Position numbers and translations under genes: made by a program
Shown: piece after piece, positions 11,156-23,852 of the stretch
How the letters are laid out: each line of letters begins with the position of its first letter
Numbering within the stretch: position 1 is the stretch's first letter
Assembly: GCA_037074615.1 (NCBI GenBank)
Contig: CM073522.1
Coordinates: 25,170,962 to 25,234,961 of the forward strand
Direction: 5' to 3'
Origin: Leucaena leucocephala
Lineage: Eukaryota > Streptophyta > Magnoliopsida > Fabales > Fabaceae
Length of the DNA: 64,000 nucleotides
Notes under the pieces: model-generated
Told to the model about the DNA's origin: nothing
The model's database searches: none
The model's input: only the letters and a program-made list of their open reading frames with translations

Positions 11156-12498
11156 CACTACTAGAAAATATAGATTTAAAGACTCTACTTATGGCAGTTA
11201 AATGAGAAAATACTGTTAAAAAAAGGTGGTAGTATTTTTGTAATTAAGTTGCTAAAAATTTACTTTTAACCATAATTTTTTAAATAACTAATGTCACATC
11301 CTAATTTTTCCTCATTTGTAGAGGACTAATTTTTTCTATCTATAGAAAAATGATAGAGAAAAGAGGTCAGGAAATGACTGTGATGATGAGCAGAAGAAAT
11401 GATCATGGTTAGAATAGTTTTAAGTTGAACAAATACATGAAAAGTATAAAGTTATAATGCTTAGGGACGTGAACGTCATTTTGATGAAAGTTTAATATAA
11501 AGAATTCAAGGGACTTAAATAGAGTTTTGTGAATTCAGAAATTGAATTAGAATTTTAAAATGTCTAGAAAGGGACTAAAATGACATTTTAAAATTTGAAG
11601 TAAGGGACTAAAGTGTAATTTGTCAAATTCAAGGGGTAAAAACGTAATTATGAGAAGGTTGAGTTGAAAATGCCAAAAATTACTCAAAAATGCTACAGTC
11701 TCAAATTTTACAAGTAAATAGAGAATGGTAATTGGGCCAAGTATATTTTTCAGAATTTCAGTTTGAGGTCCCAAAAAATTAATATTAGATGCAAAGTCTA
11801 GAAATTGGTACATGACCTTCTGGACCTCATAATAAGATGAAATTTGATAGAAAATTCTTATAATTATTATAGGAATTTATGAAGTTGACAGAATTCAAAA
11901 AGGAGTCCTGTAGAATTTATTATGAAATTTAAGGTGAAAAATAACGCTGATAAAAGGATTTAATGAAACATATAGAATTTTTATTAGGACTTCTGGGTCT
12001 CAAAAATTATAAAAATTTGTAAAAAATTCATTTAATAATAGAATAAATTTTTAAAAATGTCAGGACCCTTAACAGAGTTATATAGAATTTATCATAAAAT
12101 TAAGGTATATGAAGATATCCAGTAAAGGAAATGCCTTGGGATGTGTGCTAAATAAATTGTTGGACTTAAAGGAGGCCCATGATGACGTCATATAAGTGTC
12201 CATGAAGCCAAAGAAATTGTCATGTGATTAAAAGGATTTTATATAGATTTTTAAATAAATAAAAGAAAGGAAACTTCTAAGGAAACTTCAAGTGTTGCAA
12301 GGTGGCTGGTAAAGTATATCCTTGGGTCTCACTTAGCTTAAAACTTACTCCACATGGAAGCCATATGCAAGGGAAGAATAATAATTTTGGCATGTTATTT
12401 TATCTTGAAGATTAAGCTAAGAATGAGAGCAATTTTGGACCATTAGATTAACTAGTATTGGAAGCAATCCTAGCTATCCATTCCCTTAGATTTTAGCT

Positions 12499-12506
12499 TA
12501 TAGATA
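12499..12506 (+). promoter_or_regulatory. TATA box of the outer LTR
   Basis: TATAGATA is followed by CCCC and a leader, the same arrangement as TATAAATACCCC in the three related LTRs. One base differs from the consensus. Confidence 0.5.
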
Positions 12507-13216
12507 CCCCTCCCTCTCTCCATTTTCACACCAAAAATAAGAACTTATGGGGAGGTGCTCCTGAAATAAAATTCAAGTAAGAAGAAGAGGAAAATTCAAG
12601 AGCAAAACAAGCAAGTATTCAAGGTAATTTCCTTCTCCTATTTTTGTATTATGTTATAGGAAGATTTCTTCTGGATTTAGATGGTTGAAACACCATTTTC
12701 CTCTCCATATTGGTTGCTGGACGTGTTGTAAAGAAAAGGAGGGAAATAAAGATTAAAGCTAGAAACATGAAATTGAAGCTTAACTAAGCTAGAATCAAGT
12801 AGTATTGACTTGGAAATTCAAGTATGCATGGAATTAGGTTTTGAGTTCATTGCTGCCACTGTATGAATCACTAATCATATATGAGAATTTTAAGATTTTG
12901 ATACTTCCAATGAGTTTAAAATGGAAAATTGTGTGGGGCAAAGTAGAGAAACAAGTATTGGAAGCATTGGAATCAAAATGAGAATGTTTGGAAAAAAGGA
13001 AAAAGTGGTTCGGTCAAGGGAAGTAGGCAAGGGAGGGGTTTTAATTTTGAAATTCTAACCTTATATTTGTATTCCTTGGACAAAATTATGTAGGATTGGT
13101 CTAAGGAAATAATTATTACAAAGCTAAACCACTAACTCCAAGAATTAAGTTAAGAGTTAAGGGTTTTAAGGAACTTGATGTACAATATTTATGTAATGGC
13201 TCTAATGAGTTGTATA

Positions 13217-16200
13217 TTTAATATCCCTAATTTTCTGTACTGATTTGTATGTACAGTTTGTACGTAATATATGTGAGATTTTCTAAGAAAAATGTGGCCA
13301 TTTATGTAAAGAAAGGGATTAAATTGAAAAAGGAAGAAAATACAAGGACTTAAGTGAAATTGTAAAAGTTTTAAGGCCAAAAGAGAAAGTAGACAAAAAT
13401 GTGGGGTCTTTAAGTATAATTTTAGCCAAATGTGAGGACATAAGTGTAATTTATGAAAAGTCAAGGGGCAAAAGTGTAATTATGAAGAATTTGGACCGGA
13501 AATAGGCCAAAAATGGCTGGAGTCAGATCAGACCCAAATTTTACCAGTAGACAGAGAAAATTATTCTGGTTAGTTTGACGTAACACAGAATTTTGATTTG
13601 AGGTCCCGAAAAATTAATATAAATTTCTGAAGTTAGATAAAGTCAGATAAAATTATTACAGTATTTTTTCGGATCTCAGAATGAAATGAAACCTTACAGT
13701 AAATTCCTACAATTAATATAAGAATTTATAGAACTGACAAGATCAGAAAAGGAATCCTGTAGAATTTTTAATAGAATTTACAGTAGAATAAAATACCCGA
13801 TAAATACCTTCAGGAGAGGTCTCTTGGGATTTGTGCTATAAAGGTAATGGACCTAGACAAAGGCCCAAAATGGCATCCCAGAGGCCCAATAAGGTACCTG
13901 AGCAGTATGTGGGCCAGTGTCCAGAGGAACGCTGGAAAAGTGCAAAATTACGAAAATGCCCCTGTGTTATAATAATGTACAAGAGATGAATGGAGGTATT
14001 TTGGTCATTCTGGATAGGCTAAAATGCCAAAGCAGGTACAAGAATGATTCCTCAGAGCCAGTATATACTCTAATAAGGTACAAATAGGTGTGAAATGACA
14101 GTTATGCCCTTAGGGTTAATATAGTGCAATAAAGGGCACCAAGGGTATTTTGGTCATTTCTCAAGGGATCTGTAATTAAGTTTAGACCGAGTACAAGAAT
14201 GTCAATGGTAGGAAGAATCCGGATACTGGATTTAATGTCAGAAAACATATCATGGAATCTCAGAAAAATTAGATTTAGAAAACAGTCTAGATTTTGGAAA
14301 ATCGGACTGAGCCAGTACCAGATTGGATTGGAGTTTTTCTAGAAGTGTCCTCCCTCTACAATTTTGCCACATGGGCATATGAGGTGTCCTTCATGATGTC
14401 ATGGAGATGATGTCATCATTTCTTGGTGGGCAAGACAAGATTCAAGGTGCAATCTTGGCCATTAGATCAAATAGTACACAAAGTGATATTGACCATCCAT
14501 TTTCCATGAAATTTTCTATAAATACCCCCACAAATCTGCACCTTCACGCAAGACATGAGACACCATGGGGAACCTCTTGCAATATGAAAACTCAAGCCAA
14601 GACAAAGAAGAATTCAAAGGCCAAAGTTCAAGCAAGATAGAGATTAAAGTAAGCAATCTATCCTAGCTTATTTTCCTTTGATTTGGGAGCTTGAACTTAG
14701 GGTTTTCATGGAAGAAAGTTGAGTTTTCTCTAAGGTGTATATGCTGTCCAAAACCTTAGATGAAAGGAGAAAGAAGAAATTAAAGTTAGAATTATGAGAT
14801 TAAAGCTTAAACAAGCTAGTTAGATGATTGGTTGTTGAATCAAGTTGATGTTCTTGACTTTGCCATGGATAAACCATTTCGATTTGAACTGTTCATGCAC
14901 TGTTCATGATAGAAGGAGATGGAATTTCAATGATCTAATGCTTCCATTGAGTTTATATGATGATTTTGTGTAGGATTGGATAGGTTTTGAACCTTGGAAG
15001 CATTGGAATTAAAAGTTATAATGTTTGGAATTCTTCTCTATTACTGTTCACTCATATGAACAGTGATTGGAACCTCATGATTTTGATGCTTCCAATGGTT
15101 TTAAAATGAAAATTTGTGTGGGGTAAAGTAGAGAAACAAGTATGGGAAGCATTGGAATCAAGATGATAATTTTTGGAAGAATTATGCATATTTTTCAAAT
15201 CTGTACAGAACAGTGCATAAGAGCTGGAATTTCATTATTCTAAGCTCATAAATGGATTCAAAAGGTGAAATTATATAGGGTAAGGTCAAGATATCAATTG
15301 ATTCAAAGGCCAAGGCAATTGGTAAAAGTTAGAGGAAGTTAGGTTAGGTAAATGTTTAAGAAAGATAGTCTTGAATAATGCTTGAGTTCACGATCCTAAT
15401 GAATTATGTGATGAATATGAATGTACTTAGGACCTTGCAACATCCAAGAAGATGTTGAGAAGTGGTTGACCGAAAGGTTTCATGGTTGGAAAGCTTAGGA
15501 AGCAAGTGGAAGAATAAGGAAGAAAGCTTAAGTTCAAGGTAGTGGACTTATCTCTTTATGTGCTTGATGTGGTATGCTTATGTGTTGACATATATATGAT
15601 ATTTGAATTTTGTTGTGACATAAGAAAAGATGTTGAATATGTTATGAAGAACATGTTTCCCATGGCCATGCATTTTTATGAAAAGTATATAGCATGATGG
15701 CATGTCACTAATTAAAGAAAGTTTAATGAAATTACATATCATGCATTAGCATCCATTTTGCATATTTAAGTGGTAATGTTTGCTACTGAGATTCCCTAGA
15801 ATCTCACCCTCCCACAACCAACCAATTTAGGTCAAGCATGAAGGAAATGTATGCATGAAGAAGAGCTAAAGAATGAGAGAAAGAAAATGAAGTAATGGAT
15901 GTCTTAGTAGATGCTATGAATTTCCATGTATGTAAGGTTATTAATATCCATTATATGTAAAGAATATGTATGAATTAATTATGGCATAACCTCATGATGT
16001 ATATGATTACATGGGAGGCAAAGTGAAGGTTTATGCATGCTGGAACAATTATTGAGAATTGAAGAAGGAAACTGAAATGGTAAAAACGTAGGTCCTGAAG
16101 CAGTTGTGTTGTGGCTTCAGTTTGACCTAGCAAATGAAGGAATTAATGTACAAAATTTTATGAGCAACTAGAACACATCCAAAGCTTTAAATTCATAGGT

Positions 16201-16582
16201 AACACGCCTCAATTGGATGTGTATATTAATAGAAATGAATTCTAAAGTTAAGAGACAGAATCTAGAATTTTCAGAATTTGCCATATGAACAGTAAAAATT
16301 AATGATTTAACTGTATCAATTGGCAAGGTAAATGTCCAGATTTATATTTTTTCCTTAAATATTTATGAAAGAGCTTCAAGTAGAAATTTGGATAACCTCC
16401 ATACGACTTTTCTACAATTAGTTATGAATTTTTAAAGTTGGACTGTCAATCTGAAAATTACATAATGAACAGTACCCGAGAGTAAGTTTTAAAATTTTTA
16501 ATTTTTGGGCCAACGTAATGCTTCCGCTAATCAAATACGCTTCCGAATATGTACTCTGAGAGGTTAAAAGTAGGATGTTTCA
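13217..16582 (+). mobile_element. Solo LTR nested in the 11292-17758 LTR, GTATA duplication
   Basis: GTATA occurs at 13212-13216 and 16583-16587. Between them the sequence runs from TTTAATATCCCTAATTTTC, where the first G of TG appears mutated, to AAGTAGGATGTTTCA. The TATA box is at 14517-14524. No internal retroelement region is present, so this is a solo LTR of 3366 bp. It is a relative of its host LTR and of those at 51711 and 57485. Confidence 0.8.
14517..14524 (+). promoter_or_regulatory. TATA box of the nested LTR
   Basis: TATAAATACCCCC lies about 1.3 kb into the LTR and is conserved in the LTRs at 51711 and 57485, so it is probably the retroelement core promoter. Confidence 0.6.
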
Positions 16583-17807
16583 GTATACACAATATAATTG
16601 TGTTTAGGGCCATGATATGTCTATGAAAATGAGTTAAAGAGGATGAGCAAGGAACCAATGTTTCGTTTGAGACAAATGGACCAAAGAGAAAAAGATAAAG
16701 TTTTAAGGTAGTTGACTTACCTCTTTATGTGCTTGATGTGGTATGCTTATGTGTTGACATGTATATGATGATTGAATGTTGTTGTGACCTGATAAATGAT
16801 GTTAAATATTTTATGAATAACATATTTTCCATGGCCATGCATTTTTATACAAAGCATATAGCATGATGGCATGTCACTAATTAAAGAAAGTTTAATGAAA
16901 TTACATATCATGCATTAGCATCCATCTTGCATATTTAAGTGGTAATGTTTGCTACTGAGAATCCCAAGAATCTCACCCTCCTATAACCAACCAATTTAGG
17001 TAAAGCATGATGGAAAAGGTATGCATGGAGAAGAGCTAAAGAAGGGAAGAAAGAAAGTGGCAATTATTTGTTCTAGTATATATTGTATAAATTGCCAACT
17101 ATGTTCATATCATATAATATGCCATTATATGTAAAGAAAAATATATGAAATAATTATGGCATAAATCCATGTTGTATATGAGTGTATGGGAATTTAAGTT
17201 GATGATTTATAAATGTTGGAATAATTTATGAGATTTATGAAAGAAAGTCAAATGGTAAAAACGTAGATCCTAAAGTGATTTTTGTGTGGCTTTAGTTTGA
17301 CCTAATAAATGAAGAAATTAATTCACAAAATTTTATGAGAAATTACTACACACCCAGAGATTTAAATACATACGTAATACACCTCATTTGAATGTGTATA
17401 TCAAGAGAAATAAATTTTCAAAGTTACAAGACAGAATCTGGAACTTCCAGAATTTGCCATATTAACAGTAAAAAGTAACGATTTAACTGTATTGATTGGC
17501 AAGATAAATGTCCAGAAATATATTTTTTTCTTAAAGAGATATGAAAGAGCTTCAAGTAAAAATTTGAAGTAACTCCATATGATTTTTCTAGAATTAGTTA
17601 TGAATTTTAAAAATTGGACTATCAATCTGGAATTTACCAAATAAATAGTACCCGATAATTAAATTTAAATTTTTTAATTTTGAGGTCAAAGTAATGCTTT
17701 CGCTAGTTAAATATACTTTCGAATACGTACTCTGAGGATTTAAAAGTAGGATGTTTCAACCACTGTGAAAAGTTCTTTTAATGGAGGTTATTCTAAAAAC
17801 CACCATT

Positions 17808-19203
17808 CACGGCTGGAAAAAAGGCTTTCTAAATCGGTTGAAAATAGACTTCTACACCGGACTTTGATCTGGTGTAGAAACAGCCCGTGTATATGACCGG
17901 TGTAAACAATCAGCTTTTTTAAATCAGTTATTTCATACAACCGGTTTAAAAAGTAATGTCAAAATAAAAAAAATTAGAATAAAAAAACTCTAGATCCGAA
18001 ATTATTTACTTCTTCGTCACAAATCTGAAGGAGGAGGAGAGTGATGAAGAAGAATATGTACCTGTAAAATGCAAGTAGAGAATAAAAAAGAGGAAGAAAG
18101 AAAAAGTTAGAGAACCCAGAAACGAAAGAAACAAAAACTTAGATATATGCGCAGAAATGAAAACCCATAAACGTCGTCACCTAATTGAAGATATCACAAA
18201 AATATCGTCACAATTCCTTTTGGTTACCTGCTCAAAAGCAAACAAAAATATATTTAAACAGAACCCAGAAATAAATGAGACAAAAACCCAAATATATATA
18301 AAAACGAAAACCTAGAAACGCCATTACCCAATTAAAGATATCACAGAAATATCGTCACAATTCCTCCGACTTACCCAGTTAAAAGTGAATAGAAATATAT
18401 TTAAATAAAATCGAGAAAGAAAGGAACAAAAAAATAGACACCCACCATCGCAGATCTAGGTCTTCTTCTTTGGGGAGCTTTAGAGGCTACAACGACTGAC
18501 TTCAACAATAGAGAACGACGAGCATAGGTATAGGTCATCGCATATCTAGGTCTTCTTCTTCGGCGAGCTTTAGACGGTGTGTTACGAAGGTGGAGCTTCC
18601 TGTCACCATGTGTTCTCCCTTGTCTAGTTTTCTCCAGGGACGACGATATGATTTGTGAAGATAGGGAATCGTAAAAAATTAACGCCACCGGTCATGACTT
18701 TTTACAGCGGTCATTACTTTTTACAGCGGTCATTTTTACGACCGGTGTAAATATTTCATCTTATTTACTAAAATGCCACCGCTCATGACTTTTTACAGCG
18801 GTCATATTTTACGACCGGTGTAAATATTTTATCTTATTTACAAAAATGCCACCGGTCATGACTTTTTACAGCGGTCATTACTTTTTACAGCGGTCATATT
18901 TTAGGACCGGTGTAAATATTTCATCTTATTTACAAAAATGCCACCGCTCATGACTTTTTACAGCGGTCATTACTTTTTACAGCGGTCATATTTTACGACC
19001 GGTGTAAATATTTCATCTTATTTACAAAAATGCCACCGGTCATGACTTTTTACAGCGGTCATTACTTTTTACAACGGTCATATTTTACGACCGGTGTAAA
19101 TATTTTATCTTATTTACAAAAATGCCACTGGTCATTTTTTTAAACCGTCTCCGCAGTGATCGGTTTAAAAATGGGGCTTTAAAAAGCCTATTTTCCAGCA
19201 GTG
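17808..19203. mobile_element. Non-autonomous CACTA element with ATT duplication
   Basis: The left end CACGGCTGGAAAAAAGGC pairs with the right end (reverse complement CACTGCTGGAAAATAGGC), and ATT flanks both sides (17805-17807, 19204-19206). Three-bp duplications and CACTG/CACTA ends define this superfamily. At 1396 bp with no transposase it must be mobilised in trans. The left end has G in place of T at its fourth base. The small frames inside do not look like genes. Confidence 0.85.
18685..19130. repeat. Subterminal repeat array of the CACTA element
   Basis: About five units, each built from ATGCCACCGGTCATGAC, one or two copies of TTTTTACAGCGGTCAT, then ACGACCGGTGTAAATATTT and a 'catcttatttaca' spacer. 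Units are near-identical, 85-105 bp long. In CACTA elements such repeats bind the transposase; that role is inferred here. Confidence 0.85.
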
Positions 19204-19206
19204 ATT

Positions 19207-20979
19207 AAAAGTTGCTTAAAGGTGATTTTGCAGAAAACCACTTTAAAAAGTTTCAAATTTTAAACATAAAATCTCGATGAATAGTTTCATAGTCTTACTT
19301 TTCACTTTCTACCATTGTGGTCCCTCACCTCTGCCTTACTCTAGACCTCAACAACTAAAGATCAATAATTTCCTCTAATTTTTTGTGTCATCACCCATTT
19401 TGTTACCGTTGTGCTCATCGTAGCTATTTGTAAGTTTTCTTTTTTCTTTACATCTTTCTCTTCAGTCCTTCAATCTTGCACTCATTTGAATCTCTTTACC
19501 TTCTTATCAAAAGGAGCTTGAAGAGCTTTAATGGCAAAAGTTTTCTCGATCTTTAACCTTTTCGCCAGATCAGTGATTTCTTCTCTAGATTTGGTCAATA
19601 CTTTTGGTGAGGTTAGCCATGGTAGCTAACAATAGGTGGTGGCAGACAGACATTATTAGAAAGAGCTCGAAGAGTTTAAATTAAAAAAGCTTTGGATTTT
19701 CAATTTCTTCATCAGATCTTCGACTTCTTCTCTAAATTTGGTCCGATGCTTTTGACTAGTGGGGTCATGGTGACTGATGGTGGGTGTAGGCCTGATGACT
19801 TTTCACGGTGGTTAATAGTATAACCGTTATCAAAATTCACTTTCTACGGTGGTTACAAAAGTACTTTGAAATCCTTCAACTTATAACAGCGATAGCATTG
19901 ATGGCGTCTCTAAAACCACAGTAAAAAGTCCTTTTTAACCACTGTAAAAACCTTTTTTTTTGCAGTAGTGATTATTATGTTAAGAATATTATAAAATTTC
20001 ATCTTAGCAAAAGATTTATGGGAGGTGCATGATTCTGGTAGTGACAATGTTAATGCCAAATCTAAATGACTATAGGATGAAAAATATATCTGAACAAATC
20101 TTCCTACAACCTCTTATCACAAGTCGCCCTCCTTGAAGGCCAAGAACTAAAAGGTGTGGTCCCACCATTACTTAAACCTCCATGCTTTTAAATTTTGGAA
20201 ACCATTACTTAGCTTTCACGCTATTTAAACTCTGACCCTCAGCACCAATTCTCTATTATTTTGTGAGTTTTCATTTCTATCGTTCAATCACCATGTCCAA
20301 ACGCTAGAAATCAATTGATGATCAGCCTACTTCCAACTACTCCACTGCTTCAAGTTGTTCTCAATGCCACTCGTGAGCAATTTCTGAGATTGAGAGAGTA
20401 GAGAGAGAGTTCTGTTCTTTTTCCTATTCTTTAATTAAACATTTTTTTGTTTTTAAAAAATTCCAATCATTCTACATATAATTCTACGTGTACGCTGACA
20501 AGGATGCCACTGAGGCAATATTTAACTCTGTTAACACTATGTATGACACATAAGCATGGTGATTAACTAATGACAAGGACGAAATATTAAAAGGACCAAA
20601 CTTCAAGAATTGAATCACGACAAGTTAAATTTAAGGGACTAAGTCACACCTGAGTTAACAATTAAAGGACTAAATAACTAATAACTCATGTCACTTAGTC
20701 AACATCTATATTAATCTTAATTAACAGATTATGAGCATAGAGACTAATGCTTATAACTAAGAAAATCGTAAGGATCTAATAAGAAAAAACAACTATAAAG
20801 ACTTGATTAAAATCAGGTGAAATTTTAAGAACTCAATAATCATCACTTTTTTTTAAAAAAATGATACAATCATATTTACTATATTTACTGAAGAGTAAAA
20901 CAAAGTATCTTCTTCATTACTCTGTACAATTAGACCATTCAAATAACAAGTCTAGGTGTCACTTTACTAATACTCATCA
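19207..20979. other. Non-coding: rest of the CACTA-like host, then intergenic DNA
   Basis: 19207-19970 looks like interior and right end of a CACTA-like element. 19971-20979 has no supported gene. At 20292 an ATG opens a frame (MSKR) that stops at once, then continues for about 20 serine-rich codons before another stop. A TATTTAAA lies about 70 bp upstream. This may be a broken small gene, but I do not recognise it. Confidence 0.4.
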
Positions 20980-22777
20980 TTATATTTCCTTAGCAACCAA
21001 CGCTCTTGCACGATTGATGGGTACAAAACACAAGTACACGTGCTCTTCAAGTTCCTCCACTTGCTTCCTAAGCCCAACCTCACTCTTCTTCAGTTCCTTC
21101 ACAATCTCAAAACCCAACTTTTTCTCCTCTTTCCTTTCCATCCAAAACCTTATCATCTCTCTGTTTCTCTCCATCTCATTGTGAAGCCGAGCCACTAAAC
21201 GACTCGTTGTATCCAAGTCTCTGCTCAATATATATGTTCCCTTCTCTGCTACATAAAGCTGATCACAAACCTTACCAACAAACCCACTACTTCTCAAAAC
21301 CCTAATCCTTTTAGTCAGCTTCCTCTTGAAACTCTTCATATTTGGAAAGAACAATATTATTGCTGGTCCCATAACGATTGCTGTTAGAGTATGTGCCGCT
21401 AAAATTGCAGCAGTAGTTGCTACTATTCCACAAGCTAATGTTGCACAAACCCTACTTGCTTTCTTTGTGTATTTTATGCACTTCATCTTCCTCATTACTT
21501 TCTTCCTCATTGCCTTTAGATCTTGAAGCACTGATGAGTTGTTGTCGTTGATGGTTTTGAAGTCAGAGTTTTCAGGGTACAAAAATGGGTTCTTGGAATG
21601 CATAAATGATTGGAGGAGCTCGAATTCGACTAATTCGAAGTTGGTCGAAGATTCTTGTTGTTGTTGTTCTTCGTGTTGGTCTATGATGTCTAATGCTCTT
21701 CGGATGAATCGGTGATTAGAGTGGACTTGGTTGATGCTTTTGAGGAGACGAGTACAAAAGTGTGAAGCTGAAGAAGTAATGTCGAAGTAAGAGAGGATTA
21801 GGTGTTTGAGTTCTGGTTTTTGTGAAAGGATTAATGAATCATTAAGGATTGAAGGTATGGTTTCTTGGGCTGGTTCGAGGAGTATTTCGGAGAATTTAAT
21901 GTTGCTGTCATAAAATAAGAAGGCTTGTTGGTGAGCAAGTTCTGAGCTTTAGTGAAGAATTCAGCATACGATTTTGTCCTCAGTGCCGTGTGTTATTCCT
22001 CATGTACGTTAATATTGCTTTCTTCTTCCCCATTATTGTTGTCATCTGAAAAAACACAGTAAACATTTATATAATATGTATGAAAATGGAGTTATACGTA
22101 TGTGAAGAATAGTATGAAATAATTAAATAATGGGACATATAATTAATGCAAATATATGAAGCAGATATATATATATATATATGTAGATAGATTCATGCAT
22201 GAAAACGTTTTAGATGATCCTTAACCTATATATTTTGTTCTGTAAAATTAATGTCTATATATATATTGTGTTGAGTGTTACTTGAATTGGAGCTAGTTTA
22301 TGGAGGCAAAATTGAATCTACGAAATATATATATGTATATATATATATCAGAAACTAATATAGTTTAGGAAATTATTGAAGTGGTGGTGTGTTTGATATA
22401 TCCGAAACTCCTGTGACCCTATTTATAAGTTACTAATTCTAATATGTTTAGCATATACCATATTAAGGAAAAACTTAAATTTTATTAACTCTACCTTAAA
22501 AATATTTTTTTAACTTTATCTTTATTTAATATTTATTATAATATGACTTATAAATATGACTCAAAAATTCATTCTCTCTCTGCCTTATAAATATGACCAG
22601 AGGAGTATGTTATATCATAGAATAAAATATATGTACTGTTTTGGTATCGTGCTAGTGTAGTTAGATTGCTTGTATATTGTGTTCATATTAGTGTGATTGC
22701 TTTTTATATGGCTATTTATATGTATATGGAAACAGTTTGAGAAATTTAGCTCAACATCCACAAACACGTTTCAGACT

Positions 22778-22779
<2 letters not shown>

Positions 22780-22826
<47 letters not shown>
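22780..22826. repeat. (AT)n microsatellite
   Basis: About 22 uninterrupted AT units, in the intron of the UPF0496 gene. Confidence 0.95.
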
Positions 22827-22830
<4 letters not shown>

Positions 22831-23332
22831 ATCAGATCTTAAACTGTGAGGATGTGAGGTCGTAGACAGAAAGAAATTCATTTGAAGCTTGACAAACAAA
22901 ATACACACTAATAGATGGCATTCATTCTCACCACAAAAACAAAAGTTTGAGCATCCATTAATAAGATTTTACGAAGAAAATAAATAGGGAAAACCATTTT
23001 GCATACCTACACTTTCTCTCAATTTCTAATTTGATATATGCGTTTTATTATCTTAATTAAATAATTTAATTTTAATCTATTAGTACTATTATTCTGTGTA
23101 ACAAAATTAAAGATTTAATTAAAAGAGAAAAATATACAAATACTAAATTAAAAATTTGAAAAAAGGTAAATGTTTGGTTTTCATTTGAATTTTCAAGCAA
23201 TGAACTCATGTGTAAGAAAACTTTCGAGAGCTTTTCATTTGAATTTTCAAGCAACCTATTCAATTAATACAAAAGAAATATACTTAGTTATCATTTATTT
23301 TAAAAAAAAAGACATCCATATATGTTGATGAA

Positions 23333-23852
23333 TAAAGGTGTATCTAACACCCTAAATTAATTTTGGAGATATAATTAGCACCTTGAAGTGTTTAAGGGTG
23401 CATTTAGCACCCCAAACTAATTTTGGAAGTACGACCAGCACTCAAAGTATTTAAATTAGTATTTCTATCCGATCCATGTCACGTAAGCTTTTTATTTCAT
23501 CATATTATTATTTAAAATGTCACATGCATCATATTGTTTACAAAAGAGTTCTGAATGAACCCTAAAACTGACATTGTATAAAATTCAAATGTGAAGATTG
23601 AGAAATTTCATGGTTTATTTAGTGCAATTTATCAAATCAAAATTATACATGTGGTATTTTAAATAATAATATGTCAAAATAAAAAGTTTACGTGACTATG
23701 TATCAAACAAAAGTTTATGTTTTTGTTAACGAAAGAATAAAATTGTAATAATTTAAATACTATATAACATTAATTGTACCTACAAACCCTTAAATATTTT
23801 AAAATGCTAATTGCACTTCTAAAATTAGTCCGGGGTACTGATTGCACCTTTA
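23333..23852. mobile_element. Fold-back (MITE-like) element in the intron
   Basis: The ends are inverted: TAAAGGTG at 23333-23340 and CACCTTTA at 23845-23852. Inverted similarity continues inwards for about 200 bp on each side, for example ACTAATTTTGGAAGT against ACTAATTTTAGAAGT and TATTATTATTTAAAAT on both arms. There is no coding sequence. A clear target duplication was not seen, so the superfamily is open. Confidence 0.65.

Larger units (their letters stand above)
11292..17758 (+). mobile_element. Long gypsy-type LTR with a second LTR nested inside
   Basis: The LTR begins TGTCACATCCTAATTTTTCC and ends AAGTAGGATGTTTCA. Its two parts are 11292-13211 and 16588-17758. It has a TATA box at 12499-12506, a leader at about 12530-12620, and a hairpin block near 16952. 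The 3' part closely resembles the 3' part of the nested LTR (15530-16582), which shows that the two are related. Flanks ACTAA and ACCAC do not match exactly. No PBS or coding region follows, so it is probably an old solo LTR. Confidence 0.75.
11156..19970. mobile_element. CACTA-like host element interrupted by later insertions
   Basis: A possible left end, CACTACTAGAAAATATAG, lies at 11156, and a right end, TTTTTGCAGTAGTG, at 19961-19970. Near both ends there are short 'ggtggtt/aaccac' subterminal repeats (11210-11280, 17760-17807, 19805-19955). Without the LTRs (11292-17758) and the smaller CACTA (17808-19203) about 1 kb remains, with no coding sequence I recognise. The 3-bp flanks differ (CTG versus ATT), so the two ends may belong to different elements. 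Confidence 0.4.

Noticed and set aside
14401..14640. 79-codon frame in the nested LTR
   Set aside because: It spans the TATA box and leader of the LTR and has no counterpart frame in the related LTRs.
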